A DNA stretch of 13,596 bases from Bacteroidales bacterium. Its GTDB lineage: Bacteria; Bacteroidota; Bacteroidia; Bacteroidales; UBA12077. The translations under genes and the position numbers were made by a program. Under the pieces are notes generated by a model. That model saw nothing but the letters and a program-made list of their open reading frames with translations. It did not search any database and was not told the origin of the DNA. The first letter of the stretch is position 1. Every line of letters starts with the position of its first letter. Shown here piece by piece: positions 1 through 7,577 of the stretch. The DNA lies in NCBI GenBank assembly GCA_030156305.1, contig JASGMZ010000057.1, positions 1 through 13,596 on the forward strand. Reading direction: 5' to 3'.

Positions 1-1
1 G

Positions 2-133
2 CTATGCTATTCGCCTCATTTACGCCTTGAAAAAGAACAAAATTACTTCGCCAATTCTGTACACTTTATTGCCTTACAAGCCCTTAGTTATGAATTGCTT
101 AAATTTACTTTAATTCAGGAATATTTTCAATAA
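2..133 (+). CDS. C-terminal fragment of an unidentified protein (5' end outside window)
   Basis: Frame 2 is open from the window edge to a TAA at 131-133 and gives 43 residues that begin LCYSPHLRLEKEQNYFANSV and end in IQEYFQ. The fragment is rich in aromatic and aliphatic residues and looks like a C-terminal helical segment, but I do not recognise the family. It converges on the minus-strand gene ending at 241, with about 107 bases between them and no convincing terminator. It could be a chance open frame; the lack of stops over 43 codons at this AT content gives only modest support. Confidence 0.45.
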   Translation, partial: LCYSPHLRLEKEQNYFANSVHFIALQALSYELLKFTLIQEYFQ

Positions 134-240
134 ATGTATGATACTGTTGATTTATGATTTCTTTATCGCAAAACCGATTATAGGAATAAAATGCATTAAT
201 TACAACCATAGAATCTTAAATATTATTCTAATTTAAAAAA

Positions 241-2145
241 CTATTTTTGAATTGTTAACTGATTTTGTGTCAATCTTTCCTGGTACGATTGAATAATGGC
301 TTTAATTTTCTTTTCATAGTCAGGATAGATCTTTGATGAATATATTAGATTATGTTTAAGCAAACTATCCTGTTTAAAGTTATAGAATGCAATAGAATTT
401 TCACCATCGAATTGAAGTAAATAATTATCTTGTATCAATTGAAAGATGCCATTCATATAATTTATGGTAAAATTTTCGGATGAATCAGAAAGCAAACTTT
501 TCCCGAATGAAATGAAGGGTTTGTTGTAACCGCAATAATCTATAATTGTAGGAAAAATATCTGTTTGTTGGGCAATGAGTTTTTTTTGCCCAACAAATAA
601 TGTATCGTTAGGATGGTATAATATTATAGGTATAGCATAATTGCCCATCTTGTTTTTATAATATTCACTTTCTGCTTGTGCGGTATGATCAGCCATCAAA
701 ACAAATAAAGTATTATTGTACCAGGGTGAATTTTGTGACGATTTAAAAAATTGTTGTAATGCAAAGTCAGTATATCCAATACTTTCGTGAATATTTAAAT
801 TTCCTTTGGGAAATTTGCCTTTATATCTGGAGGGAATTTGATAAGGATGATGTGACGTTAAAGTATAAATGGTTGCAAAAAAAGGTTGTTTAAATTGATC
901 TAACTGCTGTTTAAAATACAAAAAATATTCTTCATCATATATGCCCCAATTTCCATCAAAATGGGACTTGTCAGGATATTCGCCCATCCCATAATAATGA
1001 TCAAATCCTGCAATATTTGCAAATTGGTCAAATCCCATGGTTCCTTTTTTCCCTCCGTGAAAAAAGGCTGTTTTATAACCTAAATCATTTAATAATGATG
1101 GGATGGTATTAATTTTATTCGACGAAAATTGAGATGTAATGTATGGATTATCGGTTAAAGCGGGTAACCCTGCTATTATCGATGGCATTGCTTCGATCGA
1201 CCGTTTACCATTTGCAAATCCGTTGGTAAATACTAAGCTTTTTTTACATAACGAATCTAAAAAGGGAGTATAACCTTTATTATTATTGTAAAAACCGATA
1301 TATTCTTTAGAAAAACTTTCTAAAATAATAAGGACAATATTTTGTTTTGGCTTGTTTGTAACGGAATTATATTGATGAATAGGACAATAAATTGAGTCAA
1401 GTGTTTGTTGGCTAAAATACCGATTTACGGTAAATTCTTTTGCTCCTAACGATTTCATAATCGTAAACGGGGTGTTTAATACTAAAGGGATTTTTTTAGC
1501 CGTGGTGTATTTTGCAGCATGGATCACCCGTAGGGGTTTTAGCTGAAAACCACCTCTGCCACCAACTAATCCAATACCCATCAACAAAACAAAGAGTAAG
1601 GATTGATAAATAATTTGTCGGGTAGATAATTTTACAGAAATATGTTTGTCATCTATTCTTTGATTAGGGTATATACGATAAAGCAAATAAACAAACACAA
1701 TCCAAAGGATAATTAAATACCAGTAATCTATAATAAATGCAGGTAATAGGTTAATAAAATCTTCACCGAGCCAAACTGTACTAAAAATATCGGCGGTTAA
1801 TCGTTTGTGTTCAAAATCAAAAAATTTAGTATCAATAAAGTTTGTAGAGAGGAGCAGGGCATTAACGAAAAGGAATAAAATTTTTAGTATTTGTTGATAT
1901 GTTTTCTTGTTTTTAAAATTTCCAGGGATTAAACTAAGAATAATGAATGGAAGGTTGAAATAATAAAAAGCCGAAATATCGAAACGAAGGCCCGATACAA
2001 ATATTTTCAATGATTCATTTACAGTAAGGCTACCAAAATAATTGATGTTGAATAAATAAAATATGAGCCTTGATAAACTAAATAAAGCAATAATAATTAA
2101 AACCCGAAGAATAAATAATTTAATATGGTATAAATAATTTTTCAT
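241..2145 (-). CDS. LTA synthase / MdoB-like membrane sulfatase-family phosphotransferase
   Basis: This 634-residue protein has the layout of lipoteichoic acid synthase and phosphoglycerol transferase I. About five hydrophobic helices lie in the first 200 residues (near 11-31, 60-74, 88-105, 140-157 and 180-197), followed by an extracytoplasmic alkaline-phosphatase-superfamily domain from about residue 268. Visible active-site landmarks are LILES-type Glu276, the nucleophile region GKRSIEA with Ser316 at the position of the LtaS catalytic Thr, the SHHPY motif near 431-435, and ADH (Asp486, His487). Family members move phosphoglycerol or phosphoethanolamine from a lipid donor to an envelope acceptor. 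A Gram-negative bacterium is not expected to make classical LTA, so the substrate here is unknown. The gene is divergent from the epimerase operon and stands alone. A paralogue lies at 10550-12382. The ATG at 2145 is the natural start, giving a short basic N-terminus before helix 1. Confidence 0.85.
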   Translation of the reverse strand: MKNYLYHIKLFILRVLIIIALFSLSRLIFYLFNINYFGSLTVNESLKIFVSGLRFDISAFYYFNLPFIILSLIPGNFKNKKTYQQILKILFLFVNALLLSTNFIDTKFFDFEHKRLTADIFSTVWLGEDFINLLPAFIIDYWYLIILWIVFVYLLYRIYPNQRIDDKHISVKLSTRQIIYQSLLFVLLMGIGLVGGRGGFQLKPLRVIHAAKYTTAKKIPLVLNTPFTIMKSLGAKEFTVNRYFSQQTLDSIYCPIHQYNSVTNKPKQNIVLIILESFSKEYIGFYNNNKGYTPFLDSLCKKSLVFTNGFANGKRSIEAMPSIIAGLPALTDNPYITSQFSSNKINTIPSLLNDLGYKTAFFHGGKKGTMGFDQFANIAGFDHYYGMGEYPDKSHFDGNWGIYDEEYFLYFKQQLDQFKQPFFATIYTLTSHHPYQIPSRYKGKFPKGNLNIHESIGYTDFALQQFFKSSQNSPWYNNTLFVLMADHTAQAESEYYKNKMGNYAIPIILYHPNDTLFVGQKKLIAQQTDIFPTIIDYCGYNKPFISFGKSLLSDSSENFTINYMNGIFQLIQDNYLLQFDGENSIAFYNFKQDSLLKHNLIYSSKIYPDYEKKIKAIIQSYQERLTQNQLTIQK

Positions 2146-2386
2146 TTTAGCATAGTTCCTATATTCGTAGGTTTCCCAAAGTTTGTAAATTTATAAACAA
2201 GTTTTTTAATCACCAAAAATCTATAATTTTGAGTGTTAATGATTTTATATTGTAAAAAGTTGAAATATAGCCCTTTGTTTTTTATTTAACTAAAAATTCA
2301 AATTTAAATTAAATTATATGTTAAAAAACAATGTTTTAGGGGTGCATTTTGATTCAAAAATATTAGTCATATTTAATGAATTAAGG

Positions 2387-2394
2387 TACTTTTG
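2387..2394 (+). promoter_or_regulatory. Bacteroidota-type -7 promoter box for the methylmalonyl-CoA operon
   Basis: TACTTTTG matches the Bacteroidota -7 consensus TAnnTTTG exactly and ends 19 bases before the epimerase ATG, which implies a very short leader. No TTTG box is visible at the usual 19-21 base spacing upstream. The surrounding 14 bases TACTTTTGCATAAA recur exactly at 10293-10306. Confidence 0.6.
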
Positions 2395-2413
2395 CATAAA
2401 AAATTAATTACTT

Positions 2414-2827
2414 ATGAAACCATCACATATAGAGCACATTGGAATTGCTGTAAAAAATCTTGATGAAACAATCAAGTATTACGAACAAGTTTTAGGCCTT
2501 ACCTGCTACAACATTGAAGAGGTTAAAGACCAAAAAGTTAAAACTGCTTTTTTTAAGGTTGGCGATACCAAAATAGAATTACTTGAGTCTACTGACCCTG
2601 AAGGCCCAATCGGTAAATTTATCGAAAAAAAGGGCGAAGGAATTCACCATATGGCTTTTGCTGTACAAAATATTGAAGAAAAACTAAAAAAAGCGGAAGA
2701 AAACGGGGTAAAACTTATCGACAAACAACCACGAAAAGGTGCTGAAGGTTTAGATATTGCATTTTTGCATCCCAAATCTACCTTTGGAGTACTTACTGAA
2801 TTATGCGAGGATAAAAGTAAATCATAA
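2414..2827 (+). CDS. mce: Methylmalonyl-CoA epimerase
   Basis: This 137-residue protein of the vicinal-oxygen-chelate (glyoxalase) fold interconverts the (R) and (S) epimers of methylmalonyl-CoA in the cytoplasm. Two beta-alpha-beta-beta-beta modules are recognisable: HIEHIGIAVKNLDETIKYY at the N-terminus, and a second starting at GIHHMAFAV near residue 76. Likely metal ligands are His8, one of the pair His78/His79, and Glu129 in GVLTELCE. The length is typical of the bacterial enzyme. It is the first gene of the decarboxylase operon, 35 bases before mmdA. That context matches its role: the mutase gives (R)-methylmalonyl-CoA, while the decarboxylase uses the (S) form. The ATG at 2414 sits directly downstream of the promoter box. 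No mutase gene lies in this window. Confidence 0.95.
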   Translation: MKPSHIEHIGIAVKNLDETIKYYEQVLGLTCYNIEEVKDQKVKTAFFKVGDTKIELLESTDPEGPIGKFIEKKGEGIHHMAFAVQNIEEKLKKAEENGVKLIDKQPRKGAEGLDIAFLHPKSTFGVLTELCEDKSKS

Positions 2828-2862
2828 ATTAAATATTCATATTAATAATTGCTTTCAGCCCA

Positions 2863-4422
2863 ATGAATAAACAAGATAAAATTAAACAATTAATTGATTT
2901 AAGAGCACAAGCCAAGCTTGGTGGTGGTGAGAAAAAAATCGAATCACAACACAACAAAGGGAAATTAACTGCTCGCGAACGAATTGAGATTTTACTCGAC
3001 GAAGGTAGTTTTGAAGAGTTTGATATGTTTGTAACCCATAGATGTACCGATTTTGGGTTAGAAAAGAAAAAGATTTTAGGCGATGGTGTAGTTACCGGAA
3101 CCGGAACGATTGACGGCCGTGTTGTTTATGTTTATGCCCAGGATTTTACCGTTTTTGGTGGTTCTTTATCCGAAACATTTGCTAAGAAAATTTGTAAGGT
3201 GATGGATATGGCCATGAAAGTAGGTGCTCCGGTAATTGGAATTAATGATAGTGGTGGAGCACGTATTCAGGAAGGTGTTAACAGCCTTGCTGGATATGCT
3301 GAAATTTTTCAGCGTAACATTATGGCTTCGGGCGTTATTCCTCAAATATCAGCAATCTTTGGCCCATGTGCAGGTGGGGCTGTTTATTCTCCGGCATTAA
3401 CCGATTTTATTATGATGACCGAAGATACCAGTTACATGTTTGTTACAGGCCCTAAAGTTGTTAAAACGGTTACTGGCGAAGATATTACCATTGAAGATTT
3501 AGGTGGGGCTAATGTTCATGCCTCAAAATCGGGTGTTTCTCATTTTTTAATTGAAGATGAAGAAGAAGGGCTGCTTTTAATTCGTAAGTTGCTTAGCTTT
3601 TTACCTCAAAATAATTTAGAAGAACCTCCTACTATTGAGTGTAAAGATCCAATCGACCGGCTTGATGATGCTTTAAATGAAATTATTCCTGAAAACCCAA
3701 ATCAACCTTATGATGTAACAGATATTATTTATTCATTGGTGGATGACAGTGAATTCTTGGAAATTCACAGACATTATGCAAAGAATATCGTTGTTGGGTT
3801 TGGTAAGTTCGATGGCATGTCAGTTGGAATTGTGGCTAATCAGCCTAACTTTCTTGCCGGTGTTTTAGATATTGATGCCTCTCGCAAAGCAGCACGCTTT
3901 GTTCGTTTTTGTGATGCTTTTAATATCCCTATTGTAACGTTAGTAGATGTTCCCGGATTTTTACCCGGTAGCAGCCAGGAATATGGTGGAATTATTATTC
4001 ATGGTGCAAAATTAATGTTTGCTTATGGTGAAGCTACCGTACCCAAAATTACCATTACTTTGCGTAAATCGTATGGAGGAGCCCATGATGTAATGAGTTC
4101 TAAACAACTACGTGGTGATATTAATTACGCATGGCCATCCGCAGAAATTGCTGTAATGGGTTCTCGGGGAGCTGTTGAAATTCTTTATGGACGAGAACTT
4201 GCAGAGATTGAAGATCCTGAAGAAAAAGCTAAAGCTGTTGCTGAAAAAGAAAACGAATATAGCGAAAAATTTGCTAATCCTTATCAAGCAGCAAACCTCG
4301 GTTATATTGATGATGTAATTGAACCGCGTAATTCAAGATTTAGAATTATTCGTGCCTTAGAAATGTTACAAACGAAAAAGGATATTAATCCACCTAAAAA
4401 ACATTCAAATATTCCATTATAA
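2863..4422 (+). CDS. mmdA: Methylmalonyl-CoA decarboxylase alpha subunit (carboxyltransferase)
   Basis: This 519-residue carboxyltransferase has two crotonase-fold halves. It transfers the carboxyl group from methylmalonyl-CoA to the biotin of the carrier subunit. Visible motifs are NKGKLTARERIEILLD (31-46), the oxyanion-hole glycines GGARIQEG (131-138), GPCAGGAVYSPALTDF (167-182), DVPGFLPGS (362-370) and SYGGAHDVM (403-411). The Asp409 in the last motif corresponds to the residue linked in PccB-type enzymes to preference for propionyl/methylmalonyl-CoA over acetyl-CoA. Sequence alone cannot separate this from a propionyl-CoA carboxylase beta subunit. The neighbours can: membrane subunits of OadG and OadB type follow and no biotin carboxylase is present, so the Na+-pumping decarboxylase is favoured. 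The spacing is 12 bases to the next gene. Confidence 0.93.
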   Translation: MNKQDKIKQLIDLRAQAKLGGGEKKIESQHNKGKLTARERIEILLDEGSFEEFDMFVTHRCTDFGLEKKKILGDGVVTGTGTIDGRVVYVYAQDFTVFGGSLSETFAKKICKVMDMAMKVGAPVIGINDSGGARIQEGVNSLAGYAEIFQRNIMASGVIPQISAIFGPCAGGAVYSPALTDFIMMTEDTSYMFVTGPKVVKTVTGEDITIEDLGGANVHASKSGVSHFLIEDEEEGLLLIRKLLSFLPQNNLEEPPTIECKDPIDRLDDALNEIIPENPNQPYDVTDIIYSLVDDSEFLEIHRHYAKNIVVGFGKFDGMSVGIVANQPNFLAGVLDIDASRKAARFVRFCDAFNIPIVTLVDVPGFLPGSSQEYGGIIIHGAKLMFAYGEATVPKITITLRKSYGGAHDVMSSKQLRGDINYAWPSAEIAVMGSRGAVEILYGRELAEIEDPEEKAKAVAEKENEYSEKFANPYQAANLGYIDDVIEPRNSRFRIIRALEMLQTKKDINPPKKHSNIPL

Positions 4423-4434
4423 AAATATTTTTTC

Positions 4435-4809
4435 ATGATACCAATATTAGGAAATATAGGAATAGATTTTTCAGCCATCCCCGGACAGGGGGCAACCATT
4501 GCTATTGTAGGTTGGTTAATTGTTTTTGCTGCTTTGGTTTTACTCGTTATTGTGTTTACACAAACACCCAAAATCATTTATTATAAAACCAGAAAAAAGC
4601 TAAGAGAACAATCAAAACATGCAGATATTCCTGATTCAGAAATACATCTTCCGGGAGATACAAGTGCTGCTATTGCTATGGCTTTGCACTATTATTTTAG
4701 TGATTTACACGACGAAGAAAGTAATGTAATTACGATTAAGCGGGTGAGAAAAACGTATTCTCCCTGGAGTTCAAAAATTTATGGATTAAGAGTTTGGCCA
4801 AGAAGATAA
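4435..4809 (+). CDS. OadG-family small membrane subunit of the Na+-pumping decarboxylase (delta/gamma type)
   Basis: This 124-residue protein has one transmembrane helix (about residues 20-41, within GATIAIVGWLIVFAALVLLV) and a charged cytoplasmic tail. The tail contains a hydrophobic helix, LPGDTSAAIAMALHYYFSDL, and ends in an Arg-rich segment, YGLRVWPRR. This layout fits the OadG / MmdD family, which anchors the carboxyltransferase and biotin carrier to the beta subunit in the membrane and helps assembly. The gene lies 12 bases after mmdA and 11 bases before the biotin carrier. The sequence is divergent across the phylum, so the assignment rests on size, topology and position. The equivalent Veillonella subunit is MmdD. 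Confidence 0.85.
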   Translation: MIPILGNIGIDFSAIPGQGATIAIVGWLIVFAALVLLVIVFTQTPKIIYYKTRKKLREQSKHADIPDSEIHLPGDTSAAIAMALHYYFSDLHDEESNVITIKRVRKTYSPWSSKIYGLRVWPRR

Positions 4810-4820
4810 AAAAATAAACA

Positions 4821-5249
4821 ATGAAAAAATTTAAATTTACAATTCGTGGTAACGACTACGATGTTGAGATAAAAGATTACGAAGATAATATCGCTATCGT
4901 TGAAGTGAATGGCACTCAATATGAAGTTGAGGTTCATCAAAAAGAGTTAAAAACACCCAAAACACCTAAACTTGTACGATCAAATGTTCCCGTGGATCGT
5001 AAAGATAGTAAAATTAAGAAATCGGTGAGCCACAGAGCTTCATCACTTAATGCTCCTTTACCCGGAAATATTTTTAAAATCCTTAAAAAAGAAGGAGATG
5101 AAGTGAAAAAAGGCGAAACTATTATGATTATGGAAGCCATGAAGATGGAAAATAATATTCAATCGGAAAAAGATGGTAAAATAATCAGTATCAAAGTTAA
5201 GGAAGGAGATGCGGTTCTTCAGAATGATGTTTTAGCCGAAATTGAATAA
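4821..5249 (+). CDS. mmdC: Biotin carboxyl carrier subunit of methylmalonyl-CoA decarboxylase
   Basis: This 142-residue carrier moves the carboxyl group from the alpha subunit to the beta subunit. Residues 1-40 form a beta-rich N-terminal segment resembling the region before the biotin domain in other decarboxylase carriers. A basic, Pro-containing linker runs from about 41 to 75 (KTPKTPK and further Lys/Arg). The biotinyl domain spans about 76-142, from LNAPLPGNIFKILKKEGDEV to VLAEIE. The biotinylation motif EAMKM places the modified Lys at 108. Modification would need a biotin-protein ligase encoded elsewhere. The linker is shorter than the Pro/Ala-rich linkers of many homologues and strongly basic instead. 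It is co-directional with its partners, 33 bases before the chosen mmdB start. Confidence 0.93.
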   Translation: MKKFKFTIRGNDYDVEIKDYEDNIAIVEVNGTQYEVEVHQKELKTPKTPKLVRSNVPVDRKDSKIKKSVSHRASSLNAPLPGNIFKILKKEGDEVKKGETIMIMEAMKMENNIQSEKDGKIISIKVKEGDAVLQNDVLAEIE

Positions 5250-5282
5250 TTTTTAATCAGCATAAAATAATTGATAAATAAT

Positions 5283-6785
5283 ATGAAAAAGTTTTGGTTA
5301 GTCATTGGAACATTCGTTTTGCTTTTCTCAGGAATTTTTTCTGCACATGCCGATGATTTTAATAAAATACTTACAAAGGGTAAATGGGTTAATAAATCCG
5401 ATGGATATAAGATTAGTGCCGATAATGACAGAACAATAGAAAGATACAAAACGTTTAGCTTTAATGCAGATCAAACTTTTGTGCTCGATTCTATCAAAAC
5501 AAAATTTAGAGGCGAGTGGAATGTTATTGATAACTGTATCTACCTTGAGTTTAATAATCAAAAATTAAAACCCAAAATAGCAAATCTAACTGACGATCAA
5601 TTGATCGTTGATGGAGAGGTATTTAAAAATCATTCTGGAGCTGTAGCCGGATTGCTTAATTTCTACGAATATACTGGAATTTATAATGCTACACCCGGCC
5701 ACTTATTGATGATTGTTGTAGGTATATTTTTTATTTTTCTTGCCATTCGTTATAATTATGAACCCTTATTGCTTATCCCTATTGGATTTGGAATTATTAT
5801 TGGAAATATTCCTTTTTTCCAGGCCGAAGGATTTAACTTACAATTAGGGATTTATGAAGAAGGTAGTGTAATGAATTACCTCTATTTTGGGGTGCGGCAG
5901 GGAATTTACCCCCCGCTAATTTTTTTAGGAATTGGAGCAATGACTGATTTTTCTTCATTGATCTCAAATCCACGATTAATGATTCTTGGTGCTGCTGCTC
6001 AAATTGGTATTTTCTTAACTTTTCTGGGCGCATTAGTGTTAGGCTTTACCCCGGCAGAAGCAGGTGCTATTGGAATTATTGGAGGTGCTGACGGGCCAAC
6101 AGCAATTTTCTTATCCTCGAAACTTGCTCCACATCTTATTGGGCCTATTGCTATAGCAGCCTACTCATATATGGCACTGGTTCCAATTATTCAACCGCCA
6201 TTTATGCGATTGATAATATCCAAGAAAGAACGCAAAATTAGAATGAAACCACCCCGTTCGGTTTCAAAATTAGAAAAAATAATGTTCCCTATTGTCGGAT
6301 TGCTGTTAACAGCTTATATATCACCAAGTTCTTTGCCTTTATTAGGAATGTTATTCTTTGGTAATTTATTAAAAGAATCAACGGTCACAAGGCGACTTGC
6401 TGAAACAGCACGTAATTCATTAATTGATATTGTTACTATTTTATTAGGATTAACAGTTGGTGCCTCAACACAAGCGGATGTGTTTTTAACTCCACAGTCG
6501 TTAATGATTTTTGGATTAGGAGCATTATCCTTTGTTGTTGCAACTTGTGGCGGCCTGTTTTTTGCCAGGTTAATGAACGTATTTCTTAAAGGAGATAATA
6601 AAATAAATCCGCTTATTGGTGCAGCAGGTGTTTCAGCAGTACCAGATAGTGCTCGGGTTGTTCAACACGAAGGGTTAAAAGCCGACCCGACAAACCATTT
6701 GTTAATGCATGCCATGGCTCCAAATGTTTCTGGTGTAATTGGCTCAGCTGTTGGTGCTGGTATTTTGTTAAGTTTCTTAATGTAA
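5283..6785 (+). CDS. mmdB: Na+-translocating decarboxylase beta subunit with exported N-terminal lipocalin-like domain
   Basis: This 500-residue protein decarboxylates carboxybiotin and couples this to Na+ export. The canonical beta subunit begins near residue 127 (FYEYTGIYNATPGHL) and carries about nine hydrophobic segments. It has the family motifs GGADGPTAIFLSSKLAP (Asp270, equivalent to the Na+-binding Asp of OadB), AAYSYMALVPIIQPP, and AAGVSAVPDSARVVQ in the C-terminal half. Ahead of it is an extra stretch of about 115 residues: a signal-like segment (MKKFWLVIGTFVLLFSGIFSAHA, about 1-23) and a small beta-rich domain with GKWV, TFSFNADQTF and FRGEWNVID, reminiscent of lipocalin-like domains. 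OadB/MmdB proteins without it are usually shorter, around 370-430 residues. I start at ATG 5283 because the segment then begins MKKFW; a TTG at 5271 would only add four residues. The topology of the fusion is an open question. Confidence 0.9.
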   Translation: MKKFWLVIGTFVLLFSGIFSAHADDFNKILTKGKWVNKSDGYKISADNDRTIERYKTFSFNADQTFVLDSIKTKFRGEWNVIDNCIYLEFNNQKLKPKIANLTDDQLIVDGEVFKNHSGAVAGLLNFYEYTGIYNATPGHLLMIVVGIFFIFLAIRYNYEPLLLIPIGFGIIIGNIPFFQAEGFNLQLGIYEEGSVMNYLYFGVRQGIYPPLIFLGIGAMTDFSSLISNPRLMILGAAAQIGIFLTFLGALVLGFTPAEAGAIGIIGGADGPTAIFLSSKLAPHLIGPIAIAAYSYMALVPIIQPPFMRLIISKKERKIRMKPPRSVSKLEKIMFPIVGLLLTAYISPSSLPLLGMLFFGNLLKESTVTRRLAETARNSLIDIVTILLGLTVGASTQADVFLTPQSLMIFGLGALSFVVATCGGLFFARLMNVFLKGDNKINPLIGAAGVSAVPDSARVVQHEGLKADPTNHLLMHAMAPNVSGVIGSAVGAGILLSFLM

Positions 6786-6800
6786 AAAAAAACAGAAATT

Positions 6801-6962
6801 ATGAAAAAGTACAAATGTAAAGTATGTGGCCATATTTATGACCCTCAAGAAGGTGACCCCAATGGAGGTATTGAACCTGGAACTCCTTTCGAAGATATTC
6901 CTGACGACTGGAAATGTCCGATTTGTGGAGTGTCAAAAAAAGATTATGAACCATTAGATTGA
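6801..6962 (+). CDS. Rubredoxin
   Basis: This 53-residue protein is a complete classical rubredoxin, a cytoplasmic one-electron carrier with a single Fe(Cys)4 centre. The two ligand loops are CKVCGHIY (Cys6 and Cys9) and CPICGVSK (Cys39 and Cys42). Between them are the conserved GDPNGGIEPGTPFEDIPDDW residues, including the core aromatic Trp. Start and stop are unambiguous (ATG 6801, TGA 6960-6962). It lies 15 bases after mmdB and directly before a strong terminator, so it is most likely the last gene of the decarboxylase operon. Rubredoxins often serve oxygen or superoxide detoxification in anaerobes. Its partner enzyme is not in this window, and its link to the decarboxylase is positional only. 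Confidence 0.95.
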   Translation: MKKYKCKVCGHIYDPQEGDPNGGIEPGTPFEDIPDDWKCPICGVSKKDYEPLD

Positions 6963-6984
6963 TAGCTTAACTTCTCATATAATT

Positions 6985-7018
6985 AGAGATGACAGAATTT
7001 TTTGTCATCTCTTTTTTT
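6985..7018 (+). terminator. Intrinsic terminator of the methylmalonyl-CoA/rubredoxin operon
   Basis: A perfect 10-bp stem (AGAGATGACA at 6985-6994, TGTCATCTCT at 7003-7012) closes an 8-base loop and runs into seven T residues (7012-7018). It begins 22 bases after the rubredoxin stop. The T-run overlaps the stop codon of the converging TetR gene. On the minus strand the hairpin is not followed by a clean T-run, so strong termination is expected only for the plus strand. Confidence 0.88.
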
Positions 7019-7577
7019 AATTGATTCGTACGCTATCCCAACAAGATTGTATTAATAGCTGTAAGGTTGTTACCGAAATATCTGTTTCATCGAAAAGAAT
7101 CATTCGCACGACAACAGAAACATGGGCAAAGATTAGCTGAATTATAAATGATTCTGGCAATGTTCTTAAATATCCCTTTTCAATTCCTTTTTGAATAAAA
7201 TTAATTGCAGGCTGATAATGCCTTTGATTAATCTCTTTTACTTCGTTTTTTTCTAAAGGAGACGATGCATAATGCTCGATAAATTGAAACTTTTGTGGAT
7301 TATCTTTAAAATAATAAAATAAGTTTTTCCATATTAAAAAAAACTTTTCTTTATAAGGCAAAGCATTATCAATATTTTGAATAAATGCTTTGCCCATTTC
7401 TTCTCTTAATTCAGAATATACCGTTTTAATTAAATCTTCTTTGTTTTTAAAATAGTGATAAATGGTGCCAGCTGCAACATTTGATTCCTTAACGATTAAT
7501 CCCATAGAGGTTGCATACAATCCCATTTCAGCAACTAACTGAATCGTAGTATCAATAATTTGTTGTCTTTTGGTCAT
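7017..7577 (-). CDS. TetR/AcrR-family transcriptional regulator
   Basis: This 186-residue protein has a typical N-terminal TetR DNA-binding domain: QIIDTTIQLVAEMGLYATSM, then the recognition-helix region VAAGTIYHYFKNKEDL (about residues 34-49). The remaining 130 residues are a predicted all-helical ligand-binding and dimerisation domain with no family signature I can place. Its ATG (7575-7577) overlaps the protease stop TAA (7577-7579) by one base, as TAATG, so the two are very likely co-transcribed and translationally coupled. It is the last gene of a minus-strand block and converges on the rubredoxin terminator. The ligand and target are unknown; autoregulation of this block is possible, but I see no clear operator palindrome. 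Confidence 0.92.
   Translation of the reverse strand: MTKRQQIIDTTIQLVAEMGLYATSMGLIVKESNVAAGTIYHYFKNKEDLIKTVYSELREEMGKAFIQNIDNALPYKEKFFLIWKNLFYYFKDNPQKFQFIEHYASSPLEKNEVKEINQRHYQPAINFIQKGIEKGYLRTLPESFIIQLIFAHVSVVVRMILFDETDISVTTLQLLIQSCWDSVRIN

Noticed and set aside
2299..2362. Minus-strand TAnnTTTG matches (2299-2306 and 2355-2362) as promoters for the 241-2145 gene
   Set aside because: Both lie in very AT-rich DNA more than 150 bases upstream, with no TTTG box at the right spacing; chance matches are likely.
4302..4577. A 91-codon reverse-strand frame across the mmdA-OadG junction
   Set aside because: It is antisense to two well-supported genes and its translation resembles no protein family.
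4937..5140. A reverse-strand frame opposite the biotin carrier gene
   Set aside because: It is the antisense shadow of a conserved biotinyl domain, with no independent support.
5271..5282. TTG start for mmdB four codons upstream
   Set aside because: ATG at 5283 gives a standard basic signal-peptide start, and the TTG lacks any support.
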